From: Brenneria corticis
GTDB taxonomy: Bacteria; Pseudomonadota; Gammaproteobacteria; Enterobacterales; Enterobacteriaceae
Assembly: GCF_003115855.1 (NCBI RefSeq)
Contig: NZ_KZ819077.1
Location: 1-64,000, forward strand
DNA: 64,000 nucleotides
Direction: 5' to 3'
The notes beneath the pieces were generated by a model that did no database searches, had not been told where the DNA came from, and saw nothing but the letters and a program-made list of their open reading frames with translations. The first letter of the stretch is position 1, and each line of letters begins with the position of its first letter. Of the stretch, positions 54,636-62,841 are shown piece after piece. Position numbers and translations under genes: made by a program.

Positions 54636-55628
54636 ATGAAACTGGCAGTTTACAGTACCAAGCAATATGACCGTAAGTATTTAGAACAGGTCAATCAGCA
54701 GTTTGGCTATCAGATAGAGTTTTTTGAATTTATGCTGACCACGCGCACCGCCAAAACCGCGGCGGGCTATCAGGCGGTGTGCATTTTTGTTAACGACGAC
54801 GGCGGCCGCGACGTATTGACCGAGTTGGCGGAGCTTGGGGTAAAAACCGTCGCGCTGCGCTGCGCCGGCTTCAATAACGTCGATCTCGACGCCGCCAAAG
54901 AGCTGGGAATCAAGGTCGTCCGGGTGCCGGCCTACTCGCCCGAAGCCGTTGCCGAACACGCCGTCGGGATGATGATGTGCCTTAACCGCCGCATTCATCG
55001 CGCCTATCAGCGTACCCGCGACGCCAACTTCTCGCTGGAAGGGCTGATCGGCTTTAATATGCACAACCGCACCGCCGGGATTATCGGCACCGGCAAAATC
55101 GGCGTCGCCGCCATGCGCATCCTGAAAGGGTTCGGCATGCGCCTGCTGGCGTTCGATCCCTACCCTAACCCGCAGGCGCTTGAACTGGGCGCCGAATATG
55201 TCGATCTGAAAACGCTGTACGCCCGCGCGGATGTCATTTCGCTGCACTGTCCGCTGACGCCGGAAAATCATCATCTGCTTAATCAGGCGGCTTTCGCGCA
55301 GATGAAAACCGGGGTGATGATCGTCAATACCAGCCGGGGGGGATTAATTGACTCGCAGGCGGCCATTGATGCGCTGAAACAGCAGAAAATCGGCTCGCTG
55401 GGCATGGACGTCTACGAAAATGAACGCGATCTGTTCTTTGCCGACAAATCCAACGACGTGATTCAGGACGACGTATTCCGCCGCCTGTCCGCGTGTCACA
55501 ACGTGCTGTTCACCGGGCACCAGGCATTTCTGACGGAAGAGGCGTTAACCAGTATTTCCCAGACCACGCTGCAAAACCTGCAGCAGATAAGCCGGGACGA
55601 TGAGTGCCCCAATCTGTTGAATCCCTGA
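54636..55628 (+). CDS. ldhA: D-lactate dehydrogenase (fermentative)
   Basis: 330 aa D-2-hydroxyacid dehydrogenase. It begins KLAVYSTKQYDRKYLEQVNQ as in E. coli LdhA. NAD motif GIIGTGKIGVAAM; catalytic Arg in VNTSRGGLIDS, Glu in MDVYENERDLFF, and His in FTGHQAFLTEEAL. It reduces pyruvate to D-lactate under fermentation. The ATG at 54636 follows a purine-rich stretch (AGAAACAGG). Monocistronic; convergent with the DUF333 lipoprotein gene. Confidence 0.95.
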   Translation: MKLAVYSTKQYDRKYLEQVNQQFGYQIEFFEFMLTTRTAKTAAGYQAVCIFVNDDGGRDVLTELAELGVKTVALRCAGFNNVDLDAAKELGIKVVRVPAYSPEAVAEHAVGMMMCLNRRIHRAYQRTRDANFSLEGLIGFNMHNRTAGIIGTGKIGVAAMRILKGFGMRLLAFDPYPNPQALELGAEYVDLKTLYARADVISLHCPLTPENHHLLNQAAFAQMKTGVMIVNTSRGGLIDSQAAIDALKQQKIGSLGMDVYENERDLFFADKSNDVIQDDVFRRLSACHNVLFTGHQAFLTEEALTSISQTTLQNLQQISRDDECPNLLNP

Positions 55629-55674
55629 GCCGCTCTGGATGATGACCCGCGGCGGACCGGCGCTGCCGCGGGCG

Positions 55675-55965
55675 TCAGCCGGCGGGACAAGTCCCATTCA
55701 GCAGCGCCTGTTCGTCGCAGCGCTTACCGTTGGCCAACTGGCAGGTTCCCACGCTGGCGCCGTTCAGCTGCCTTGACGTCGCCATCGTGCCCCCCGCCAG
55801 CACACAGTTAACCTCAGCCGGCGTACTGCTCTTTAGCAGCACAATGGAGTTTCCGGCGTTATCCGCCGCAACTCCCTGCCGCTCCGCGGCCGCGTTTTTT
55901 TCACCGTTGCTGCAACCGGCCAGCAGCAGCGCAGCGGCGGCGAACAGCCATTGATACCTTTTCAT
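55675..55965 (-). CDS. DUF333-domain lipoprotein
   Basis: 96 aa. Lipobox ALLLAGC after a signal segment (KRYQWLFAAA), then a small DUF333 domain with its Cys pattern (AEVNCVLAGGTMATSRQLNG, VGTCQLANGKRCDEQALLNG, ending TCPAG). In E. coli a DUF333 protein (YdbJ) lies near ldhA and hslJ; the position agrees, but hslJ is not here. Function unknown. Confidence 0.75.
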   Translation of the reverse strand: MKRYQWLFAAAALLLAGCSNGEKNAAAERQGVAADNAGNSIVLLKSSTPAEVNCVLAGGTMATSRQLNGASVGTCQLANGKRCDEQALLNGTCPAG

Positions 55966-56172
55966 TCTCTGGCTCCAGTACGTATTTATGATGTGACTTA
56001 ATTCATTCTATAACAAACGCCGAAATCACATGAAGCAAATTATCCCTGGAATTCAATTTAGGGTATAAGCCCGACCATTGGAAAAAGTAATGAAAGATCC
56101 ATTCATTTTCTTTATAGCCTAAAGCCTGCGTTTAATCGTCTTAATGGGTAAAAAATATGTACTTGAAACGGA

Positions 56173-56202
56173 TTGGGAATATATTGATAGGATTCATAAA
56201 AT
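56173..56202 (+). promoter_or_regulatory. Candidate putA promoter
   Basis: TTGGGA (56173-56178), 18 bases, TAAAAT (56197-56202), 35 bases before the ATG, with AAGGAG 7 bases before the start. A weak CRP-like half-site (TGTGACTTAATTCATT) occurs near 55993. No PutA/PutR operator could be identified. Confidence 0.4.
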
Positions 56203-56237
56203 AACAGGTTAATTAATTTACCATAAGGAGATTTTAT

Positions 56238-59200
56238 ATGATGACCGGCATAGATAAAGAGGCATCCATTGAAAACGGCGGTTTGGCATATCACCCTTTT
56301 TCAGGGCTGGCGGCAGAGTTGATAAATCAGGATGGGAAAAGAAAGCTGCTGACTCAGGCCTGGGACTTATCAGAACAGGACGCCGTATCCGCGCTTTTTA
56401 ATCAGGTTAACGCGGTAGCGGAAAAAGATCGCGCCATTCATAAACTGGCGCACGATTTGGCCTTATCATTAAGAAAGAAAAAGGTCGCCAAAAACCGCGC
56501 GGCCATCGTGCAAAATCTATTACAGGAATATTCGCTCTCTTCGAGGGAAGGAATTGCATTAATGTGCCTGGCTGAGGCGCTATTGCGCATACCCGATAAT
56601 GATACCCGCGATTTGCTGATAAGCGATAAAATTTCCGGCCGCGACTGGAAGGCGCATATCGGCAAGACCCGGCCTTTATTCGTTAACGCGGCGTCGTGGG
56701 GTTTAGTGCTCACCGCCGCGCTTGTCAGCTATAGCCATAAACCACAAACGGCGGGCGGCCTGAAAAAAATCATCCGCATCTGGTCGCCGGCGCTAATCAG
56801 AAAAGCGATGAATACCGTGATGCACGTGATGAGCGAGCATTTCGTTACCGGAGAAACCATCGCGCAGGCATTGGAATACTCGGCAAAAATAACAGAACAA
56901 GGATTTACCTATACCTATGACATGCTGGGAGAAGCCGCGTTAACCCAAAGCGACGCGCAGGATTATATTCAACGCTGCCGGAATGCGCTGCATGAGATCG
57001 GTAAACGCGCCGACGGCAAGGGAATATATTCCGGCCCCGAGTTTTCGCTTAAGCTGTCGGCATTGCACCCGCGCTATACGCGTCATCAGTATCACCGGGT
57101 ATTAAATGAAATATACCCGGCGTTGAAATCATTAGTGATACTGGCTAAAGAATATAACGTTGCTATTACCATTGACGCCGAGGAAGCGGAACGTTTAGAT
57201 ATTTCACTGGATTTACTGACAAAACTTTGTCACGAACCGGAACTTCAATCCTGGAACGGCATTGGTTTTGTGGTGCAGGCATATCAAAAACGCTGTTATT
57301 ACGTAATAGATTTTTTGAAAAATCTGGCGAAAACCACCGGGCGGCGGTTGCGCGTCCGCCTGGTCAAAGGCGCCTATTGGGATAGCGAAATCAAACGCGC
57401 CCAGATCGCCGGACATAAAACCTATCCGGTATTTACCCGTAAAGTGTATTCGGATATCTCCTACCTGGCCTGTGCCGGCTCCCTGTTGTCCGAGCCTGAA
57501 CTGATTTATCCGCAATTCGCCACTCACAACGCCCAAACCCTCGCCGCCGTATACCATATCGCCGGGGATAATTTTCAGCCTGAGCAGTATGAATTTCAGT
57601 GCCTGCACGGCATGGGGGTTCCTCTTTATCAGGAAGTGGTGGGTAAGGAAAAATTGGATCGCCCCTGTCGAATCTATGCGCCGGTGGGGTCGCATGAAAC
57701 GCTGTTGCCCTACCTGGTGCGCCGCCTGCTGGAAAATGGCTCCAACAGCTCTTTCGTCAATAAAATCGCCGATTTAACCATCCCCCTCGATGATTTGGTG
57801 GCCAGCCCGGTGAACGAAGTCAAAAACCTGGCGCAAACGGAGCATGAACTAGGATTGCCCCATCCCAAAATCCCGCTGCCACGCCATATTTATGGCGCCT
57901 CCCGCCCCAACTCCGCCGGCTTGAATTTATATGACGAAGATTGCCTGCGCCATTTATCCCATGCCTTAACCGCAAGCTCGGCGGAGCAGAGTCATGTTAC
58001 GCCGCTTATCGCCGCAGCCTCTCCGCTTTCGACGCCCAAACCGATAATCAACCCGGCGGAGTCGCGGGATATTATCGGCCAGGTTTACGATGCCGGCGAT
58101 GAGGATATCGCTATCGCGCTCGCGGCGGCTGAAAAATCCGCCGCGAGCTGGGCCGCCGTTCCTCCCTCCCGCCGCGCGCAGATCCTGCAACAGGCCGCCG
58201 AAATCATGGAGCAAAGAATGGGCGAACTGATCGGCGTGCTGATCCGGGAAGCGGGAAAAACCTATGGCAACGCCATAGCGGAAGTCCGTGAAGCCATCGA
58301 CTTTCTGAATTATTACGCCGGACAGGTCAACGACAGTTTTGATAATCAAACCCATACGCCGCTCGGGATCGTTGTTTGCATCAGCCCGTGGAATTTTCCG
58401 TTGGCCATTTTTACCGGACAGGTGGCGGCGGCATTAGCCGCGGGCAATACCGTTATAGCCAAACCCGCTGAACAGACGCCGCTAAATGGCTATAACGCCG
58501 TCAAAATTCTGCACCAGGCCGGTATCCCCGTCGACGTTCTGCAGCTATTGCCCGGCCGGGGGGAAACCGTCGGCCAAAAGCTTATTGCCGATGAAAGAGT
58601 AAAAGGGATTATGTTCACCGGCTCGACCGAGGTGGCCTCTTTTATTCAACGACAAATCGCCGGAAGAGTGGATGCGTCCGGCCGTCCAATACCGCTTATC
58701 GCCGAAACCGGCGGTATTAACGCCATGATTGTCGATTCATCCGCCCTGCCGGAACAGGTTATTATCGACAGCATTAATTCGGCTTTCGATAGCGCCGGCC
58801 AACGCTGTTCGGCATTAAGATTAATTTGTATTCAACATGATGTCGCCGATCGGCTATTGAGCGCGCTGCGCGGCGCCATGGCCGAATACCGCATGGGAAA
58901 TCCGCAACGGCTGTCCACCGATATCGGTCCCGTTATCGACGCCGAGGCAATGAATAACATCAATTCGCATATCAAGGAAATGGCGGATAAGGGATTTCAG
59001 GTACATCAGGGAGCGGCTAATCCGGCATCGGATGATGTTGCCGTCGCCAGGGGCTGTTTTATCGCCCCGACGTTAATTGAAATAAACCGCATCGAAGATT
59101 TGCAAAAAGAGGTATTCGGCCCGGTTCTGCACGTATTGAGGTATCATAGCCGGCAGCTTCCCTCCCTGGTGGAAAAAATAAACGCCTCAGGCTACGGACT

Positions 59201-60023
59201 GACGTTTGGACTTCATTCCCGTATCGACAGCACTATTGATGAAGTCACAAAAAATATCAAAGCCGGGAATATTTATATCAACCGCAATATCGTCGGAGCC
59301 GTGGTCGGCGTGCAGCCGTTTGGCGGCGAAGGGTTATCCGGCACCGGCCCCAAAGCCGGCGGGCCGCTATATCTTTATCGCCTGCTGGCGGCATACCCAA
59401 CCGATGCGCAACGCAAGGGGCTGAATTACACCTCCCCATCGCTACCCGAAAAAACCGCCGGACAGACCGCATTACTGGCCGCGCATAACGCCCTGTCATC
59501 ATGGCTGGAAAAAAATGAGGCCGCCGTTTATCCGCTGTGCGAACAGTTTATAAAAAACGGCGCCAGTTTCACCACCAGCGACTTACCGGGTCCGACGGGA
59601 GAAGCCAATAGCTACCGCTTGCTCCCCAGAGAACGCGTCTTGTGTTTAGCGCAAAGCCGGCAGGACGTTTTAGCGCAGCTTGCCGCGATAACCAGTATCG
59701 GCGGCAAAGCCTTATGGCCGGATGAACCTCGCTACCTTGAGATTTACGGATTGCTGCCTGATGCCGTGCAACAGGTTGTGGACATCGAGCCTCTGTCCGG
59801 CGTCTTTGCTAGCCGCTTTGACGCGGTAATCCATCACGGCGACGCCGAATCGCTGCAAAGAACCTGTCGGCTCGTGGCAGAGCGCGGCGGTCCTATCGTT
59901 TCAGTTCAGGGTCTGAAAAGCGGGGAAACGGATATTCGGCTTGAGCGCCTGCTTATCGAGCGCTCGGTGAGCGTCAACACGGCCGCCGCCGGCGGGAATA
60001 CCCAATTGATGACCATAGATTAA
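56238..60023 (+). CDS. putA: Bifunctional proline dehydrogenase / L-glutamate-gamma-semialdehyde dehydrogenase PutA, lacking the RHH domain
   Basis: 1261 aa. An alpha-helical arm and PRODH barrel (about 60-560: GFTYTYDMLGEAALT, FSLKLSALHPRYTRHQY, IDAEEAERLDISLDLL, RLVKGAYWDSEIKRAQ, FQCLHGMG) are followed by the P5C dehydrogenase domain (about 610-1090: SPWNFPLAIFTGQ, FTGSTEVASF, the Glu in IAETGGINAMIV, the Cys in SAGQRCSALRL). The C-terminal domain ends VNTAAAGGNTQLMTID, as in E. coli. Unlike E. coli PutA (1320 aa), it has no N-terminal ribbon-helix-helix DNA-binding domain, and no missing part is encoded upstream. It should oxidise proline to glutamate but not act as its own repressor. putP is not adjacent. 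The 5' third is more A+T-rich than its neighbours. Confidence 0.93.
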   Translation: MMTGIDKEASIENGGLAYHPFSGLAAELINQDGKRKLLTQAWDLSEQDAVSALFNQVNAVAEKDRAIHKLAHDLALSLRKKKVAKNRAAIVQNLLQEYSLSSREGIALMCLAEALLRIPDNDTRDLLISDKISGRDWKAHIGKTRPLFVNAASWGLVLTAALVSYSHKPQTAGGLKKIIRIWSPALIRKAMNTVMHVMSEHFVTGETIAQALEYSAKITEQGFTYTYDMLGEAALTQSDAQDYIQRCRNALHEIGKRADGKGIYSGPEFSLKLSALHPRYTRHQYHRVLNEIYPALKSLVILAKEYNVAITIDAEEAERLDISLDLLTKLCHEPELQSWNGIGFVVQAYQKRCYYVIDFLKNLAKTTGRRLRVRLVKGAYWDSEIKRAQIAGHKTYPVFTRKVYSDISYLACAGSLLSEPELIYPQFATHNAQTLAAVYHIAGDNFQPEQYEFQCLHGMGVPLYQEVVGKEKLDRPCRIYAPVGSHETLLPYLVRRLLENGSNSSFVNKIADLTIPLDDLVASPVNEVKNLAQTEHELGLPHPKIPLPRHIYGASRPNSAGLNLYDEDCLRHLSHALTASSAEQSHVTPLIAAASPLSTPKPIINPAESRDIIGQVYDAGDEDIAIALAAAEKSAASWAAVPPSRRAQILQQAAEIMEQRMGELIGVLIREAGKTYGNAIAEVREAIDFLNYYAGQVNDSFDNQTHTPLGIVVCISPWNFPLAIFTGQVAAALAAGNTVIAKPAEQTPLNGYNAVKILHQAGIPVDVLQLLPGRGETVGQKLIADERVKGIMFTGSTEVASFIQRQIAGRVDASGRPIPLIAETGGINAMIVDSSALPEQVIIDSINSAFDSAGQRCSALRLICIQHDVADRLLSALRGAMAEYRMGNPQRLSTDIGPVIDAEAMNNINSHIKEMADKGFQVHQGAANPASDDVAVARGCFIAPTLIEINRIEDLQKEVFGPVLHVLRYHSRQLPSLVEKINASGYGLTFGLHSRIDSTIDEVTKNIKAGNIYINRNIVGAVVGVQPFGGEGLSGTGPKAGGPLYLYRLLAAYPTDAQRKGLNYTSPSLPEKTAGQTALLAAHNALSSWLEKNEAAVYPLCEQFIKNGASFTTSDLPGPTGEANSYRLLPRERVLCLAQSRQDVLAQLAAITSIGGKALWPDEPRYLEIYGLLPDAVQQVVDIEPLSGVFASRFDAVIHHGDAESLQRTCRLVAERGGPIVSVQGLKSGETDIRLERLLIERSVSVNTAAAGGNTQLMTID

Positions 60024-60085
60024 CGCGCGGTTTCGGGCTGTGCCTCTCTCTTCCCCGGCGACGATAAGGAGTAATACCCTTGGGG

Positions 60086-60126
60086 TTGCAAATCAGATAA
60101 CGTGCCATATACTCGATGTATATAGC
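60086..60126 (+). promoter_or_regulatory. vapBC promoter with palindromic operator
   Basis: TTGCAA (60086-60091), 16 bases, TATACT (60108-60113) upstream of vapB. The -10 is part of a palindrome TATAC-TCGAT-GTATA (60108-60122), and the word ATGTATA recurs at 60116 and 60138. This fits autorepression by the VapBC complex, which is general for such modules; binding here is inferred. Confidence 0.6.
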
Positions 60127-60156
60127 AGCTAACGACAATGTATAGCGAGGTGTATC

Positions 60157-60399
60157 ATGTTCCAGCAAAGCAAAGTTTTCATGAGCAACCGAACCCAGAA
60201 TGTTCGGCTGCCGGTCAATCTCCGTTTCCCCGATAACGTCAAAGAGGTGACTATCAGGGCAAAGGGCATGGAGCGGATCATTACCCCCGTCAGGAACACC
60301 TGGGACAGTTTTTTCCTTTCCGGGCCAGAGGTAACGGATGACTTTCTGCCCCAACGCCCTGAACAGGTAAGCAGCGAGCGGGAATCCCTTGATGATTAA
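60157..60399 (+). CDS. vapB: Antitoxin VapB
   Basis: 80 aa. The N-terminal AbrB/MazE-type swapped-hairpin domain has SNRTQNVRLPVNLRFPDNVKE, the conserved opening of VapB antitoxins, then VTIRAKGMERIITPVRNTWDSFF. The acidic C-terminus (PQRPEQVSSERESLDD) would bind the toxin. GAGGTG precedes the ATG. Its end overlaps the vapC start, normal for translational coupling. Confidence 0.85.
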   Translation: MFQQSKVFMSNRTQNVRLPVNLRFPDNVKEVTIRAKGMERIITPVRNTWDSFFLSGPEVTDDFLPQRPEQVSSERESLDD

Positions 60400-60796
60400 G
60401 TACCTGCTGGACACCAACATCGTCATTTTCACCATTAAGCGGCGGCCGGAATTTTTACTCCCGCGCTTTAATCAAAATGCGGAACTGCTGGCCATTTCAA
60501 CCATCACGCTGGCAGAGTTGGTTTTTGGAGCGGAAAAAAGTAGCCACCCCGCAAGGAACCTCGCAACGGTAGATGATTTCGTTTCCAGAGTGACGGTGCT
60601 TCCCTACGACGAGTCCGCCGCTTTCCACTATGGCAACATCAGGGCATCGCTGGAAAAAGCCGGAACCCGAATCGGGGACAACGATTTACACATAGCCGGG
60701 CATGCCAGAAGCAGAGGGCTGATTGTCGTCACCAACAACACCAGAGAATTTGACCGGGTAGATGGGCTGCGGGTTGAAGACTGGACGCAACCTTGA
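60389..60796 (+). CDS. vapC: Toxin VapC (PIN-domain ribonuclease)
   Basis: 135 aa PIN domain with the acidic active site in place: Asp8 (YLLDTNIVIF), Glu43 (LAELVFGAEKS), Asp97 and Asp99 (RIGDNDLHIAGHARS), and TNNTREFDRV at the end. In studied enterobacteria VapC cleaves initiator tRNA. It overlaps vapB by 11 bases (or 8 if the second Met is used). All key residues are intact, so the toxin is probably active. It lies 104 bp upstream of ttcA. Confidence 0.9.
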   Translation: MMIKYLLDTNIVIFTIKRRPEFLLPRFNQNAELLAISTITLAELVFGAEKSSHPARNLATVDDFVSRVTVLPYDESAAFHYGNIRASLEKAGTRIGDNDLHIAGHARSRGLIVVTNNTREFDRVDGLRVEDWTQP

Positions 60797-60900
60797 TAAA
60801 AGTCCGCAGCAATGAACGAAACGAAGACCAATTTAGCCTGCTAAACATTAAACTATGTTTGCCCCTGTGGTGCCCCTTTGCAAAATGAGCACATGTAAAT

Positions 60901-61836
60901 ATGCAAGAAAAACAAATAGTTAACCAAAAGCAACAATACAATCTCAACAAACTACAAAAACGCCTGCGCCGTAACGTCGGCGAAGCCATCGCCGATTTCA
61001 ATATGATTGAAGACGGCGACCGCATTATGGTTTGCCTGTCCGGCGGTAAAGACAGCTTCACCATGCTGGAAATTCTGCGCAACCTGCGACAGAGCGCGCC
61101 GGTCGACTTTTCTCTGGTGGCGGTCAATCTCGACCAGAAGCAGCCCGGCTTTCCTGAACACGTATTACCGCAATACCTGGAGAGTATCGGCGTTGAGTAC
61201 CTGATCGTTGAAGAAAACACCTACGGCATCGTTAAAGAAAAAATTCCGCAAGGCAAAACCACCTGCTCGCTGTGCTCACGCTTGCGGCGCGGCATTCTGT
61301 ACCGCACCGCAACGGAGCTGGGCGCCACCAAAATCGCCCTCGGCCATCACCGCGACGATATTCTGCAAACGCTGTTTTTGAATATGTTCTACGGCGGGAA
61401 ACTGAAAGGGATGCCGCCGAAACTGATGAGCGACGACGGTAAACACGTGGTGATCCGCCCGCTGGCCTATTGCCGTGAAAAAGATATCGAGCGCTTCGCC
61501 GAAGCCCGCCAGTATCCCATTATTCCGTGCAATCTGTGCGGCTCGCAGCCTAATCTGCAACGCCAGGTGATCAAGGATATGCTGCGCGACTGGGATAAAC
61601 GTTATCCCGGACGTATCGAGACCATGTTCAGCGCGATGCAAAACGTGGTGCCTTCCCATCTGGCCGACCATGCGCTGTTTGATTTCAAAAGCATTCATCA
61701 CGGCGGCGAGGTGATCGATGGCGGCGATTTGGCCTTCGATCGTCAGGAGCTTCCGCTGCGGCCGTCCGGCTGGCGGCCGGAAGACGAGGATGAAGCGCCG
61801 TCGCCGGCCAGGCTCGACGTAGTGGAAATTAAATAG
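60901..61836 (+). CDS. ttcA: tRNA 2-thiocytidine(32) synthetase TtcA
   Basis: 311 aa iron-sulfur enzyme that thiolates C32 of certain tRNAs. PP-loop SGGKDS at 47-52; CxxC pairs in TTCSLCSRL (about 122-125) and PCNLCGSQ (about 222-225) bind the [4Fe-4S] cluster; the sequence parallels E. coli TtcA throughout. The ATG opens in A+T-rich sequence without a strong ribosome site. In E. coli the 5' end of this gene is the attachment site of the Rac prophage. Confidence 0.94.
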   Translation: MQEKQIVNQKQQYNLNKLQKRLRRNVGEAIADFNMIEDGDRIMVCLSGGKDSFTMLEILRNLRQSAPVDFSLVAVNLDQKQPGFPEHVLPQYLESIGVEYLIVEENTYGIVKEKIPQGKTTCSLCSRLRRGILYRTATELGATKIALGHHRDDILQTLFLNMFYGGKLKGMPPKLMSDDGKHVVIRPLAYCREKDIERFAEARQYPIIPCNLCGSQPNLQRQVIKDMLRDWDKRYPGRIETMFSAMQNVVPSHLADHALFDFKSIHHGGEVIDGGDLAFDRQELPLRPSGWRPEDEDEAPSPARLDVVEIK

Positions 61837-62247
61837 TTTGCTGAATACAGGGTTGCCAACGGAAGCCTTTTACCCCCATAAATCAGGGAAAGGAATGTCT
61901 GTAAGCGCAGTGAGGGTTTCGTGCGCACTAACCTCAGTCGATTTCTGCAACTGTCGCAGCACGCGCCCGACATGGGGCAGCTCAGTCGCCGCCGCCCCAT
62001 GCCCCCCGGGCTTTTCGCGAAATCGCGTCGCTACGCGATGCCTTCGGCGTTCGTGACCGCTGGTCGGGCCGCCATTGACGCGCTCCCGGCGCGGCACTGG
62101 CTTTCGCGGCGTCCCTGCCGCTCACCCGGCGGTCACGCCCACCTCAGCGCGATTTTTTACGCGAAGGAAAACCTTTAAAAAGCCACATTCTGCTATCTAA
62201 GAATGCTTAATTATTTTCTGAGGATTCCCCAGTCCCCCGGCAGTCCT
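61837..62247. other. Intergenic region with a G+C-rich repeat-like block
   Basis: About 410 bp, no accepted gene; dbpA, which neighbours fnrS in E. coli, is absent. The block from about 61930 to 62160 is very G+C-rich and contains a perfect hairpin ATCGCGT-CGCT-ACGCGAT (62022-62039) and long alternating CG words. Frames through it lack ribosome sites and codon bias. It has the look of a dispersed intergenic repeat, which needs a genome search to confirm. Confidence 0.35.
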
Positions 62248-62367
62248 TTATCGGTGCGGCGGCGGTTCGGGGATCGGCTGCGGTTTTGGCAACGGATCAG
62301 GGATGGGAATGGGATCGGTGGGGATCGTATCGACGAGCGGATAGGCCGCCAGGCTCTGCATAGGCAT
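62248..62367 (-). CDS. Proline-rich microprotein (39 aa), unrecognised
   Basis: A 39-codon ORF from the ATG at 62367 to the stop at 62248-62250. The translation begins MPMQSLAAYPLVDTIP and continues as a Pro/Ile/Asp-rich tail (TDPIPIPDPLPKPQ) ending EPPPHR. About a third of residues are proline. A textbook ribosome site AGGAGG lies 5 bases before the ATG, which argues for real translation; a second ATG is two codons in. It has no membrane segment or signal peptide and is predicted to be disordered. It lies between ttcA and fnrS. I know no function. Confidence 0.6.
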   Translation of the reverse strand: MPMQSLAAYPLVDTIPTDPIPIPDPLPKPQPIPEPPPHR

Positions 62368-62473
62368 ACTTTCCTCCTCGGTGTTGGATGAATTATCGTC
62401 AAATCCTGCGCCTGAAACGCCGATTGCGCGGTTAGCGAATCCAGCACTTATCGATTAAGCATAGAAGCCGAGG

Positions 62474-62566
62474 GGATAGCCCGCCATAAAAAAACGTCGG
62501 GAACGTTTTTCAACGCCACAACGTGGCGGCCCGGAGGGTGGCGGGCAGGATAGCCCGCCATAAAAA
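62474..62566. repeat. Direct repeats and palindrome downstream of fnrS
   Basis: GGATAGCCCGCCATAAAAA occurs at 62474-62492 and again at 62548-62566 (74-bp period). The second copy forms the right half of a perfect 8-bp stem TGGCGGGC / GCCCGCCA with the loop AGGATA (62539-62560). The pattern resembles intergenic palindromic repeats. Confidence 0.6.
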
Positions 62567-62604
62567 TCGCCGGGAGAAACGTTAAACGTCGCTCCGCGAC
62601 GCAT

Positions 62605-62724
62605 AAAAAAATGCCGACGAAATCGTCGGCATGGTGTGAATCAATTGTGCTATGCAGTAATTCAAAAAAGGAAGTAAGACAATATGGAGCGCAACGCCCA
62701 TCGCTTGGCGTTGCATTCACCTGC
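62605..62724 (-). ncRNA. fnrS: FNR-activated small RNA FnrS
   Basis: About 120 nt on the minus strand. The 5' part GCAGGTGAATGCAACG, the hairpin GCAACGCC/GGCGTTGC, the segment GCTCCATATTGTCTTACTTC, a single-stranded TTTTTTGAATTACTGCATAG and a 3' terminator (GCCGACG-ATTT-CGTCGGC plus seven U) match what I recall of E. coli FnrS (122 nt) nearly base for base; only the terminator stem differs. FnrS is an Hfq-dependent antisense regulator repressing sodA, sodB, maeA and others under anaerobiosis. In E. coli it also lies beside zntB. A 90-codon frame across it is rejected. Confidence 0.93.
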
Positions 62725-62759
62725 GAGCGGGATAGTGCCGCACAACCGGGTTAAAAATG

Positions 62760-62773
62760 TTGATATCGCTCAA
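62760..62773 (-). promoter_or_regulatory. FNR box of fnrS
   Basis: On the minus strand TTGAGCGATATCAA, one base from the consensus TTGATNNNNATCAA. Its centre is about 42 bases upstream of the predicted 5' end of FnrS, the class-II activator position. A CACTAT -10 element follows at about -13 to -8. Confidence 0.85.
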
Positions 62774-62841
62774 GTTCGGCGGCTTTTTTTGCGCATCCGC
62801 AGCAGTCTGTGACCTTCCACGCAATAATTATTGTCACATAT

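Noticed and set aside
62211..62447. 78-codon minus-strand ORF (RRKVCLCRAW...)
   Set aside because: The proline-rich frame on the same strand has the AGGAGG site at the right distance; this longer frame has none and looks like a frame shadow.
62448..62720. 90-codon minus-strand ORF
   Set aside because: It overlaps FnrS and its terminator completely; the sequence is explained by the RNA.
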